Assembly (NCBI GenBank): GCA_024278075.1
Contig: JAJRTW010000240.1
Span: 1 to 42,033, forward strand
Direction: 5' to 3'
From: Bacteroidota bacterium
GTDB lineage: Bacteria > Bacteroidota > Ignavibacteria > Kapaibacteriales > UBA2268
DNA: 42,033 nucleotides
Shown piece after piece: positions 1-7,873 of this stretch. The notes below the pieces were generated by a model. The model worked only from the letters and a program-made list of their open reading frames with translations. It did no database searches and was not told the DNA's origin. Position 1 is the stretch's first letter, and each line of letters begins with the position of its first letter. The position numbers and the translations under genes were made by a program.

Positions 1-212
1 ATAATTAAATGATGTGCCATAGAATCATTTTACACGCAGATGTTGTTTTGTTCATTTAAAAAGAAGTTCATTTTTAGGAGAAAACTGTCTTGCCTGTTTT
101 CATATCTCTATTCCTTAGTTAATGAGAAGAGATAATTAGCAATTTCAAATGGAAAAATCAAATATATTTTACAATTTTATTATTTTGAAGGACTTACGAA
201 TTTGAAATATTT

Positions 213-230
213 CTTAACCGGACACTACTG
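213..230 (-). repeat. Solo terminal inverted repeat of the CAGTAGTGTCCGGTTAAAAA family
   Basis: The stretch reads TTAACCGGACACTACTG, matching the right end of the element at 22423-22709. No partner end lies nearby, so this is a solo end or a decayed element. The rest of bases 1-259 shows no gene or other structure I can support. Confidence 0.6.
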
Positions 231-259
231 ATATTAATTGAATACTAATTAATTAAGTA

Positions 260-524
260 GATTGCCCTCAAAAAGCACTAACTGTTTATTGGTATAGTAG
301 TTACATAAGATATTCAACTTAAAAGTGCAAGGAAATGGATTTATTATGCTCTTATGTCTTGCAGATTGTAGGACAACCCCCTGCTCGCCTGGCTCACTTC
401 CCCCTTTTTTAAGGGGGAATAGCCAATTAAATTCCCCCTTAAAAAAGGGGGATTAAGGGGGTTGTTATTCTCCTTAAAGCATGAGCATTAGAATCTTTTT
501 CACTAACTACTTTTTGAGGAAACC
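260..524. mobile_element. MITE-like element, family E copy 1 (CTCAAAAAG ends)
   Basis: The element has imperfect terminal inverted repeats (CCTCAAAAAG near 267-275 and CTTTTTGAGG near 510-519). It is flanked by a 7-bp direct repeat TTAAGTA, seen just before 260 and again at about 525-531, which fits a target-site duplication. Inside is a palindrome of about 70 bp made of CCCCCTTTTTTAAGGGGG-type arms (about 400-465), preceded by CCCCCTGCTCGCCTGGCTCA. A second copy lies at 7181-7460 with the same ends and internal palindrome. There is no transposase gene, so it must be moved in trans if it moves. Confidence 0.7.
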
Positions 525-533
525 TTAAGTAAT

Positions 534-1060
534 ACGAAAGAAATATTTGATTTTGATTTCGCTGAATATAATGGAAAAGTAGGGATGCAGATATTTCTCG
601 ATAGCCTTGACCTTAGAAGCCAGGCTAAAATCATTGCTTATATTGATAAACTAATTGAATTGCTGAATGTAAGCCCTTTTCCAAACCATAAATTTTCTAA
701 ATTCTTAAAAGATGGTATTTTTGAATTAAAAGTAAACCTAACCCGAATATTTCGGGTCTTTTACTTAGTAACACTATATCTATTTGATAATATTAGAGAT
801 AGATAAAAACTACGGTAATTATATTTAGCTCATATTTGAGTATCTGATAACACTAATTATTATATGCCTGTCAGCGGTCTCTAATATTTTATGAATAATG
901 CGGGCTAAGAAACAAAACATCAAGAAGCCTGTACTTTTTTGAAGAGAATAAAATGATTGTTTTTACACATGGTTTTATCAAGAAAACGAATAAAACACCT
1001 TCTAAAGAAATTGAAAAAGCTAAAATAATAAGAGATTATTGGAGGCAGCACAATGAATAA
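534..1060 (+). pseudogene. higB: Broken HigB/RelE-like toxin (phage Gp49-like family)
   Basis: Two frames encode the two ends of one toxin. The first part includes FLDSLDLRSQAKI and DGIFELKV, ending at FRVFY. The second (from about 935) reads FFEENKMIVFTHGFIKKT and ends at 1060. These are the family's usual FLDSL, elRi and hGF.KKt blocks in the right order. They are separated by about 170 bp of unrelated DNA (767-931) that adds stops. The expected start is ACG at 534-536 followed by KEIFDFDF, so the start codon is also lost (ATG to ACG is inferred). The family is about 100-115 aa and acts as a ribosome-dependent mRNA interferase. The 3' end overlaps the antitoxin gene, the usual higBA layout. 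It is almost certainly inactive. Confidence 0.75.
767..931. mobile_element. 165-bp insertion inside the toxin gene
   Basis: Removing this segment joins the toxin frame exactly (FRVFY then FFEENK). It is flanked by a direct repeat TACTT at 762-766 and 932-936, consistent with a 5-bp target duplication. Inside are inverted arms: ATAATATTAGAGA near 787-799 faces TCTCTAATATTTTAT near 878-892. It has no coding capacity. No obvious inverted repeats sit at its very ends, so it does not match the other element families here. Confidence 0.6.
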
Positions 1061-1247
1061 TGCCAAGCAAATTATTAATAATAAAATGAAAGACGATAAT
1101 TTCAGGAGATACTATATTGAAGAGAAACTGAAACTTGATCTTGAGTTTATTATTGATGAATTAAACGATAATATTAAAAATGACAAGCCAAAAAAAGAGA
1201 TATTGAAGGGTGTGAAGAAATTAAAACGTGTTATATCACATACTTAA
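1053..1247 (+). CDS. HigA-like antitoxin, probably truncated
   Basis: The product is 64 aa, and its N-terminus (MNNAKQIINNKMKDDNF, then an EEKLKLDLEF segment) resembles the lead-in helix of HigA/XRE antitoxins. It lacks a recognisable helix-turn-helix, which normally follows within a protein of about 95 aa. The ATG overlaps the toxin stop (ATGAATAA), the translational coupling typical of higBA. With the toxin dead, the antitoxin is probably decaying too. Bases 1248-1487 hold only fragments and no supported gene. Confidence 0.5.
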   Translation: MNNAKQIINNKMKDDNFRRYYIEEKLKLDLEFIIDELNDNIKNDKPKKEILKGVKKLKRVISHT

Positions 1248-1487
1248 TGAATGAACAGGTTTGTTTACTTGCCATGATTGTTGTAAAGTGGAAAAGCGTA
1301 ATTATTTTGATTGTAATGGACTACGCATTGGTGGCTTTTGTATATTGATTTTCAAAAACGAAAGTGGAAAAGATGCTTGCTAAGGAACTACTAAAAGAAA
1401 TAATTTGGGAAATTCACCCGTCTTGTTTTATACATTGAAGAAGAAGATGAAAATTTGCAAATCTGAAAATTATTTATGAGGATAAAA

Positions 1488-1745
1488 ATGGCGGACCTTA
1501 TGATAGATATTAATATTGTACCTTTGGAAGAGGGGGGCTATCTGGCATTATCTGATGATTTGCCCGGGCTATTGGCGGAGGGGCGATCGTATCAGGAGGC
1601 ATTGGAAATTGCTTATGATGTCGCAAGAAAGCTAATTGAATCTTACGTAGAGCATAATGATCCTTTACCGGAAAGTATTCAGAAACAGTTGAATAAAACT
1701 CATAAGGTTACGAAATTTAAAATTCCGCTGTCTATTGCTTTATGA
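1488..1745 (+). CDS. hicB: HicB-family antitoxin
   Basis: The product is 85 aa. It has the HicB ribonuclease-H-like core: EEGGYLALSDDLPGLLAEG followed by a helix with EALEIAYDVARKLI. HicB binds and blocks its HicA partner and usually autoregulates the operon. I place the start at the ATG of MADLM, five bases after a GAGGA ribosome binding site, rather than at the ATG 12 bases upstream. Its stop overlaps the next start (ATGA), so the two genes are coupled. The C-terminus lacks an obvious separate DNA-binding domain. Confidence 0.85.
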   Translation: MADLMIDINIVPLEEGGYLALSDDLPGLLAEGRSYQEALEIAYDVARKLIESYVEHNDPLPESIQKQLNKTHKVTKFKIPLSIAL

Positions 1746-1966
1746 GTAAGCTTCCCGAATACAATTATAATAAATTGATAAGAAAGCTAAGAGCCGCCGG
1801 TTTTATTTTAGACAGGCAAGCAAAAGGCAGCCATGAAATCTGGTTTAACCCTGATACAAGAAAAAGAACCACAATACTAAACCACTCAAAGCCCATATCG
1901 AAAGGCACTTTGCGAGCTATTATCAAACAGATAGGGATGACAGTCGATGAATTTCTGAATATATAA
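1742..1966 (+). CDS. hicA: HicA-family mRNA interferase toxin
   Basis: The product is 74 aa, the normal HicA length. It folds as a small dsRNA-binding-like domain. The sequence shows the family order: LIRKLRAAGFILDRQAKGSH with the catalytic His in GSH, then a TTILNHSKPISKGTLRAIIKQ block and a C-terminal helix EFLNI. HicA cleaves mRNA when HicB is lost. The start overlaps the hicB stop by four bases. All key residues are present, so it is probably active. Confidence 0.88.
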   Translation: MSKLPEYNYNKLIRKLRAAGFILDRQAKGSHEIWFNPDTRKRTTILNHSKPISKGTLRAIIKQIGMTVDEFLNI

Positions 1967-1997
1967 AATTGATACGGTTAAGAATATTAAACATCAA

Positions 1998-2025
1998 CTT
2001 GTCCAAAGTTTGGAACTTTGGATAA
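1998..2025. terminator. Strong hairpin after hicA
   Basis: CTTGTCCAAAGTT pairs with AACTTTGGATAAG around a 3-base loop, with one G-U pair. No T-run follows, so it is either an inefficient terminator, an mRNA-stabilising hairpin, or a small repeat. Confidence 0.4.
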
Positions 2026-2066
2026 GTTAGCCTTGGTGCTCCAACCAATCTAACGGATTTAAGATT

Positions 2067-3056
2067 ATGATAACAAGCAGAGAGAAAAAGCCGAAACTAT
2101 CGAAGCGAATCAAGAAAATTATGACATCGCGCCCCCTGATCGGGTCGGTGCTGTTTGCCATTGCGCTTTGGGTCTATAGCAGCCTGAACGGCGACTATAT
2201 TACCATCATCAAAGTGCCTTTGTCGGTCAATCTGCCGGATAATCGCGCCCTGGAAGCCATGCCCGAAAAGGAAATATCGGTTAAGGTATCCGGCACCGGT
2301 TGGCAAATATTCAATCTTTTGTTTTTTAGCACTACTAAGAATTGTGTGATCGACCTGACGGATGTCGAAAATAAGAATGATTACTATACGGTGACGCGGA
2401 ATGATATTCTGAATGGGGTGCAAGGCATGATAAACGTGGAGCCGCTGGATGTGTTCCCCTATCATTTCGAGCTGAAGACGGGACTTATTCAGGATCATTT
2501 CGTTAAAGTCCTTCCGAGGGTGACGATAACGCCCCGTGAAGGGTTTATGATTATCGGCGGCATCGTCATCGAGCCCGACAGCATCGAAATCCGAGGTAAC
2601 GACAAGATTATTAAAGATATTACGAACTGGCCGACCATTGATTATCATGCCGATAACGTTTATGAGAGCTTTGCCCTGGCTCTTAAGCTCCTGGATACGC
2701 TTCCGGAGATGGTGGAAGTCTCCGAGCGAGTGGTGATAATATCGGCGAATATCCAGCAATTGGCCGATATAACGGTTAGCGACGTTAAGGTGCAGGTGCG
2801 CGGCGGGGCAAACCTAAAGGGTCATATTATCGACCCGCCAATAATCTCTGTTGTAATCCGCGGCGGGGTAGATCAGTTGTTTGATTTCTCGCCGGAGTCG
2901 GTTTCGGCGTATATCGATTTTATGGATTTGGCTGCTGATTCGACCGGCATAATAATTCCCAAGATAGTCTTTCCCGACAGTCTTATTCTTGTAGGTACTT
3001 ATCCGGAATACGTCTATCATTATGAGGCAGCCAGAAAGTTGGCAGCAAAGGATTAG
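2067..3056 (+). CDS. ybbR: YbbR-domain membrane protein (CdaR-like)
   Basis: The product is 329 aa. A basic N-terminus (REKKPKLSKRIKK) is followed by one membrane segment at about residues 23-43, then extracytoplasmic beta-rich YbbR-type repeats containing KVPLSVNLPDN, KVSGTGWQIF and DVKVQVRGGA. In Firmicutes, CdaR regulates the diadenylate cyclase CdaA; in this branch ybbR often stands alone, and no cyclase gene is visible here. GC content looks somewhat higher than in the flanking toxin-antitoxin genes. A diverged relic of the last 31 codons of a ybbR gene lies 2 kb downstream at 5124-5216. Confidence 0.75.
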   Translation: MITSREKKPKLSKRIKKIMTSRPLIGSVLFAIALWVYSSLNGDYITIIKVPLSVNLPDNRALEAMPEKEISVKVSGTGWQIFNLLFFSTTKNCVIDLTDVENKNDYYTVTRNDILNGVQGMINVEPLDVFPYHFELKTGLIQDHFVKVLPRVTITPREGFMIIGGIVIEPDSIEIRGNDKIIKDITNWPTIDYHADNVYESFALALKLLDTLPEMVEVSERVVIISANIQQLADITVSDVKVQVRGGANLKGHIIDPPIISVVIRGGVDQLFDFSPESVSAYIDFMDLAADSTGIIIPKIVFPDSLILVGTYPEYVYHYEAARKLAAKD

Positions 3057-3147
3057 GCTTGCAGGCGAAGGCTGTGGAATATCGATTCCGAGTTGTTGCG
3101 GGATAGATCGAATAAGAAGAAATTCTTGAAATAATTAGGGTTTTTAT

Positions 3148-5091
3148 ATGAAGAAGATTATTGTCTCCATAATGCTATTGTTTAGTTCTTCGGGATTGCT
3201 CTCACAGGCAGATATTGATTCAACCTTCGATTCGATTTGGCTGCATTCCGGCAGGACATCCGCTGTGATATACTGGCAATTTGCAGATATTTCGAAGGAA
3301 GCTGAAAGCTATGTGGAGTATGGCGAAACCGAAGACTATGGCAGCAGAACCGAAACTACTTCCGAGGCCCGCCGTGCGCAGTTGCATCATATCACCGGAC
3401 TAAAAGCCGGACAGCAATATCATTACAGATTGGTTGCCATTGAAAACGGAAGGGAAACAAAAAGTGAAGACAGCACCTTTACAACCAATAATTATAGTAA
3501 CGCTGTTGAGATAACCAACAGCCCCGACGGTTCGGTTATTACTTTAGGCCAAGCCAATACCACATATATTCTGGCCGAAGATATAACGGCAAATGCAAAT
3601 GCAATTGATATTACAGCCGAAGGGGTTACTCTCGAATTGGATGGCCATAAGATACAGTTTTCACGGAGTTCAGATGAGCTATATCTAACCGGTGTTCTCA
3701 TCTCTGCCCCAAATGCAATAGTATATAATGGCAGGATTATTCAGGGCGATACCGGTGGCGGATACAGCTATGCCATTGGCTCCAGGGGGGAAGCAAACGG
3801 AATAGAATTTGCCGGTTTGTATGTTGGCGTGAACAGGCCGAATGCTTACCCGATGAATCTTTTTAGAAATGCACAAAACATAATAAATATTCATCATAAT
3901 TATCTCTTCAGCTCTGTATCGGAAATTGAAAGCAGGCATTATCCCGGCAATGATTTGATAAGGATAGATGCTTCGGAGGAAAATGCCGAAGTGAGTGTTC
4001 ACCATAACTTGCTGACCGAAGGATGTCATCGTGGAATCAGCCTGTTAAGCGCAGCAAAGAGCCTGTAAATCTATGATAATGACATAAGGCACCACCAACA
4101 ATTCGTGAATGGATATGCCATATACGGAAGCGGGCTAAAGGGAGGAAAAATATTTGATAACCGGATAAGCTCCGTTGGAAGGACTATCCACCTGACTGCG
4201 GCCGACATCGAATACTATGGGAATCGGGCTACTACAAAAGGACACATGACATTAAGCGACAGGCCGCAAGGCTCGGGCATCTGGCTGGAAAGGCGTGTTG
4301 AATTGCATGGAATTAAGTTTGAAGGCACCGGTGCGAAGAACATCAAAGTATATGATAATTTTATGGAGATAACCAAGCCCCAACCCGATGGTGAATGGGA
4401 CTATGTGCCTGCCACTCCGCTGAATATTGCCAGTTATGACCCCAATGCGATGAACGAAGTTTATAATAATAAGGTAATATCGCATACAACATACAGGGCA
4501 ACCCGCCACGGCCCCTATGGCGATTCCGGGGAATGGGCATCTTCAATATATTTTGTAGGAATGACAAATGTAAGCGATCAGGGCCTCTACTCGGTATATA
4601 TTCACGATAATGAGTTCATCAGCAATGACCTCTTTATCAGTGGTGATATTAGAGAAACACATATTGTCAGGATAGAGGATAATATTTTCAGGCTTGGCCC
4701 CGAGCCGACTAATGAATATGCAATTTTCCGGTCTGTTCCTCCGGCGATGCAGGACAGGGTGCTTAATGGTAATAATACTTTTATAATGGGCGATACCACG
4801 TCCGGTGTTGAGAACCAATTTGATGTATCGGGAATAACAAAGATACAGATATTCCCCAACCCTTTCGCACAATCAACTATTATTAATTATGAATTATCAA
4901 TGCCTTCGAGTGTAATATTGAAGGTATATGACGCACTCGGTATTGAAGTTGCAGTGATCGTAGATGAGTTTCAGCCTGCCGGGACACATTCCTGTCTTTT
5001 CAATGCCGGCAATCACTGGCAGGGGATGTATAGCTATACTATTCAAATAGGTGGCCGTGTGGAGAGCGGGAAGATGATGTTGGTGAGATAA
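3148..5091 (+). pseudogene. T9SS-secreted Fn3/parallel beta-helix protein interrupted by one in-frame TAA
   Basis: Two open stretches (3148-4065 and 4069-5091) are in the same frame, separated only by TAA at 4066-4068 (codon 307). Read through, they make one protein of about 647 aa. It has a signal peptide (MKKIIVSIMLLFSSSGLLSQA), a fibronectin-III-like domain at about 28-112 (TSAVIYWQF, YVEYGETEDYG, ITGLKAGQQYHYRL), right-handed beta-helix repeats with runs such as IYDND, IFDNRI and VYDNFME, and a C-terminal T9SS type A sorting domain (IQIFPNPFAQSTIINYEL to the end MMLVR). The helix repeats continue directly across the stop. It is either a recent pseudogene, a read-through gene or a sequence error. 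Substrate unknown; the fold suggests polysaccharide binding or cleavage at the surface. Confidence 0.75.
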
Positions 5092-5123
5092 ATAGAATAT
5101 TGCCTGATGATGGATGTGGCAGG

Positions 5124-5216
5124 AACATCTATCCCGACAGCCTGATACTTGCCGGGACCTATCCGGAAAATATTTGTCATTACGAAATGGTTAAAACATT
5201 GGCAGTGAAGGATTAG
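5124..5216 (+). pseudogene. Relic of the 3' end of a second ybbR gene
   Basis: Translated, this stretch ends PDSLILAGTYPENICHY...LAVKD and stops with TAG. It aligns without gaps to the last 31 codons of the ybbR gene at 2067-3056 (PDSLILVGTYPEYVYHY...LAAKD, TAG). Most nucleotide differences are at third codon positions, so it diverged while it was still coding. No start or upstream ybbR sequence remains. The rest of 5092-5319 is non-coding. Confidence 0.8.
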
Positions 5217-5319
5217 GGCTGGGGGAATTTGGTGGGGGAATTATAATAGTTGCTAAAATAATTGATCATTTATAGTTGATTTACTATTTAGTATTTTTTT
5301 AGTTATTGAGGGAGAAATT

Positions 5320-5526
5320 ATGAAAGAGTATGAATATATCGTCTGGGAAGAAGGAAAATACTATGTTTCACAGTGCATCAATATAAACGTATCTTCATTT
5401 GGCAGCTCGTTTGACGAAGCGATCAGCAATTTGAAGGAAGCAGTCGAATTGTATTTTGAGAATGAGGAAATTGATTTTCCAGTTATTGATAAAGTCCTTC
5501 TTGGAAGAGAGTCAATAGATGTCTAA
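5320..5526 (+). CDS. hicB: HicB-family antitoxin, second pair
   Basis: The product is 68 aa with the minimal HicB core: WEEGKYYVSQCININVSSFG, then DEAISNLKEAVELYFEN. It has no DNA-binding extension. A GGGAGAAATT ribosome-binding region precedes the ATG. It overlaps the following hicA by 8 bases. It is clearly diverged from the first HicB at 1488-1745, so the two pairs are not a recent duplication. Confidence 0.85.
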   Translation: MKEYEYIVWEEGKYYVSQCININVSSFGSSFDEAISNLKEAVELYFENEEIDFPVIDKVLLGRESIDV

Positions 5527-5746
5527 ATTATATTCCAGTAAGCAGATCATTCAAATCATTGGCCTTTTAGGATTTAAGTTCGTTTCGCAGAAGGGCTATC
5601 ATGGGAAATTTAAGAACGATGAAGGAAATATTTCTATTGTTCCAATGAATAAAAAGGAAATACCTGAGGGGACATTATCCAGTATATTAAAACAGGTGAG
5701 AATAACTAAAAAGGAATTTATTCATTTGTTGAATAGGGGAAAATAA
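5519..5746 (+). CDS. hicA: HicA-family toxin, second pair
   Basis: The product is 75 aa. The order of blocks matches HicA: QIIQIIGLLGFKFVSQKGYH, then ISIVPMNKKEIPEGTLSSIL and a terminal EFIHLL helix. The usual GSH is GYH here; the catalytic His is kept but the Ser is replaced by Tyr. The stop codon is followed directly by the ATG of the lipoprotein gene, so all three genes may be one transcript. Confidence 0.85.
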   Translation: MSKLYSSKQIIQIIGLLGFKFVSQKGYHGKFKNDEGNISIVPMNKKEIPEGTLSSILKQVRITKKEFIHLLNRGK

Positions 5747-6385
5747 ATGTTTAAGAAGAAACCTTATCTACTTTGTTTTTGTTTGATATTAGGATATATA
5801 TCACTAACTAATTGTGGAGATTCCTCAACAAATAATACAAATGACAGCAGTGTAATAATTCCATTAGCTGTAGGTAATTCTTGGCAATATGCTACTTACA
5901 GGTTTAGAAGCTCCAACAGTGATTCAATATATAATATTGATACAGTTGTAAACAATATTATCAGGGAAATAATATTAAACAATGAAAAATGGTTTATTGG
6001 AGGACACGAAGAATTTGCTTTGACGAATAGAAAGGACGGCTTATGGATGATAGAAGAGATTGGGGATGGCGTATTTCCGGTAGAATCAGCATCCCTATTT
6101 TTTAAATATCCAACAACTGTTGGCGACGAATGGCATTGGCCTTCTATAAAGGATACTATTAGAACCGCCGGTATCAATGAACTTATAGTCGTTCCCGGAG
6201 GTACATTTAAATGTATTGATTATCAAGTAAAATATTCAACCCCAAATAATTATAGGAGTTTACTTTTTGCTCCCAATGTTGGCCAGATTTATGACCGGTT
6301 AATAGCATATGTGAGTACTGAAAAAATACCTCCTGATACTGTTTGGAGAGTTTTTGAATTAATTGATTATAGTGTTCACAATTGA
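5747..6385 (+). CDS. Predicted lipoprotein of unknown function
   Basis: The product is 212 aa. It begins with a lipoprotein signal: basic MFKKK, a hydrophobic stretch, and a lipobox LTNC with Cys at about residue 23. The remainder is beta-rich and includes IIPLAVGNSWQY, a motif common at the N-terminus of Bacteroidota lipoproteins of unknown role, and VPGGTFKCIDYQVKY. It starts immediately after the hicA stop. I see no enzyme motif. The location is probably the inner leaflet of the outer membrane. Confidence 0.65.
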   Translation: MFKKKPYLLCFCLILGYISLTNCGDSSTNNTNDSSVIIPLAVGNSWQYATYRFRSSNSDSIYNIDTVVNNIIREIILNNEKWFIGGHEEFALTNRKDGLWMIEEIGDGVFPVESASLFFKYPTTVGDEWHWPSIKDTIRTAGINELIVVPGGTFKCIDYQVKYSTPNNYRSLLFAPNVGQIYDRLIAYVSTEKIPPDTVWRVFELIDYSVHN

Positions 6386-6402
6386 TGGTGATTTCATATT
6401 AT

Positions 6403-6433
6403 AAAAAAAACGCCAGGAAAAAATCCCGGCGTT
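6403..6433 (-). terminator. Rho-independent terminator for minus-strand transcription
   Basis: On the minus strand, AACGCCGGGA pairs with TCCTGGCGTT around TTTTT and is followed by eight Ts. No intact minus-strand gene ends here. The only coding trace just upstream is the nfnB 3' relic at 6470-6510, so this is probably the original nfnB terminator. Confidence 0.75.
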
Positions 6434-6469
6434 CATTAATAACTCAATACTCATTACTCGATACTCCCC

Positions 6470-6510
6470 CTACCACTCCGAGCCATTCTTCAGGTATTCA
6501 TCTATGGCAT
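6470..6510 (-). pseudogene. Duplicated 3' tail of nfnB (gltA-like)
   Basis: These 41 bases match 7874-7914, the end of nfnB, at 38 of 41 positions. They encode AIDEYLKNGSEW and its TAG stop on the minus strand. Identity ends sharply at 6510. No other nfnB sequence is present. See the finding on insertion between nfnB and its terminator. Confidence 0.85.
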
Positions 6511-6537
6511 AATATCATTTTTTACTTGAAATCGTAA

Positions 6538-6565
6538 TTAACTATACCCTTAAAGGTATAGTTAA
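6538..6565. repeat. Palindromic hairpin
   Basis: TTAACTATACC pairs perfectly with GGTATAGTTAA around CTTAAA. There is no T-run on either side, so it is not an obvious terminator. It lies just inside the segment bounded by the two nfnB tails. Confidence 0.5.
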
Positions 6566-6694
6566 TAAAGAGCTATGTAAATTTTTTGTTTCAATTCAAT
6601 TAGGAATTGATATAACATGCTTTGCAGCCTGACACTACTGACTTTTTACAAATAATGCGTGTTTATCTATTGGGATATTGCACATGCGGATGCC

Positions 6695-6718
6695 AAAAAA
6701 AGCCGGCTCAAGGCCGGC
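6695..6718 (-). terminator. Terminator of the ferredoxin gene
   Basis: On the minus strand, GCCGGC pairs with GCCGGC around CTTGA, followed by seven Ts. It sits about 60 bases after the ferredoxin stop codon. Confidence 0.8.
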
Positions 6719-6776
6719 AATTTAAGTATATTACAATTATTCAGAAATGAATACCATCACTGTGTGGACAAAGATA

Positions 6777-6971
6777 TTAGTCTTCGATTGGCAGACAGCA
6801 GTCCACGGGGCAAACTTCCTGGCACTGCGGTTCGTCAAAATAATCATCGCATTCCACGCATTTCTCAGCATCGATTTCGTAAATATCGTCGCCTTCGGTG
6901 ATTGCTTCTGTCGGGCATTCGGGTTCACAAGCTGCGCAATTGATACATTCGTCTGTAATGTACAAAGCCAT
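6777..6971 (-). CDS. 2[4Fe-4S] ferredoxin
   Basis: The product is 64 aa. Two cluster-binding sets are visible: CINCAACEPECP and CVEC...CQEVCP, with a longer spacer in the second set as in YfhL-type ferredoxins. It is a soluble low-potential electron carrier. A strong ribosome binding site (GGAGGA) lies before the ATG, and a separate terminator lies downstream. It is 0.9 kb downstream of nfnBA on the same strand; Nfn reduces or oxidises ferredoxin, so this may be its partner. The intervening DNA is non-coding and full of mobile repeats. Confidence 0.9.
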   Translation of the reverse strand: MALYITDECINCAACEPECPTEAITEGDDIYEIDAEKCVECDDYFDEPQCQEVCPVDCCLPIED

Positions 6972-7180
6972 ATTAATTTCCTCCAGATTCGGATTAGTTT
7001 TTAATGTTAAATGATTTAGAACTTAATGCTACAATAGCAAATTTATGAAGATTCATAATAAACGCCAAAATATTTTTCCAACAATGTTGGGATTTCTATC
7101 TTTATGGGCCAATTCCCTTTCTACCCGAACCCCTGCTCCATCAATTCGCCGTATAGCTGAAAAATATTGTCGCATAATTA

Positions 7181-7460
7181 GGTTAAACTCAAAAAGTATC
7201 AACTAATCATATTTAAGGTAGTTATAAAAGATATCCAACAACAAAGTGCAAGGCATATAATTTATTATGCTCGAAAACCTTGCAGAAAGTACGGCAACCC
7301 CCTGCTCGCCTGGCTCACTTTCCCCTTTTTTAAGGGGGAATCTAAGTTATTGTAATTTCAACTATTTCCCCCTTAATAAAGGGGGATTTAGGGATTGTTT
7401 TTTTCCTTATTATTGCAAATGTACTCATAATTTTATCTTAGTCGACTTTTTGAGTGAACC
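7181..7460. mobile_element. MITE-like element, family E copy 2
   Basis: Terminal inverted repeats GGTTAAACTCAAAAAGT and ACTTTTTGAGTGAACC bound the element, with TAATTA on both sides. It shares the internal CCCCCTGCTCGCCTGGCTCA block and the CCCTTTTTTAAGGGGGAA palindrome with the copy at 260-524, but the arms have diverged. It lies in the 900-bp gene-free space between ferredoxin and nfnB. Confidence 0.7.
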
Positions 7461-7664
7461 CTAATTAATAAACTAATGCTATGCAAAGTGAAAATTAATG
7501 CTTTATTTTTCAATCTAACGGGATACTATTCAGATAGCAATCATCAACAACCGAAGGCGCCCCCCTATTTATCCCCCCCCCTATCACAAGGATGGGATTT
7601 GCTCTTTTTAATTTTCCCTGGTGTAGCATCCCTATGAAAAGGTAATATATTTAGCCGTCCTATT

Positions 7665-7845
7665 ACTAGTGTTGTGTCAACTGTACTATGTCATTCCGGA
7701 CTTGTTTAGCCCAGTGAAATCCCGCCTTCGGGAATCCGGAATCCATCTTAATATAGCCATATAGCCTGTGAATACCGGATTCTGAAACAAGTTCCGCAAT
7801 GACAGCCAACAAATAATTCGTCAAAGCATGCTTGACATGACACTA
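7665..7845. mobile_element. MITE-like element, family D copy 1 (CTAG-flanked)
   Basis: The ends are TGTTGTGTCAACTGTAC and an inverted, diverged TGCTTGACATGACA, flanked by CTAG on the left and CTAT on the right. The interior contains the shared core: GTCATTCCGGACTTG near the left and an inverted CAAGTTCCGCAATGAC near the right, with CTTAATATAGCCATATAGCC between. The better preserved copy is at 40335-40502. Between 7461 and 7664 I see no gene. Confidence 0.65.
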
Positions 7846-7873
7846 TTTACTCCATAGCATAATTGATTCAATA

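Noticed and set aside
1255-1383. A cysteine-containing frame (TCHDCC...) after the HigA-like gene
   Set aside because: It has no start codon, is preceded by a stop, and is too short to assign; treated as decayed sequence.
2097-2759. A 220-codon open frame on the minus strand
   Set aside because: It is antisense to ybbR, whose domains are clear. The translation shows no recognisable motif and its composition fits a shadow frame.
6500-7873. An integrative element with its own integrase between the two nfnB tails
   Set aside because: The segment contains only the ferredoxin gene and non-coding repeats; no recombinase or transposase frame is present, so an autonomous element cannot be claimed.
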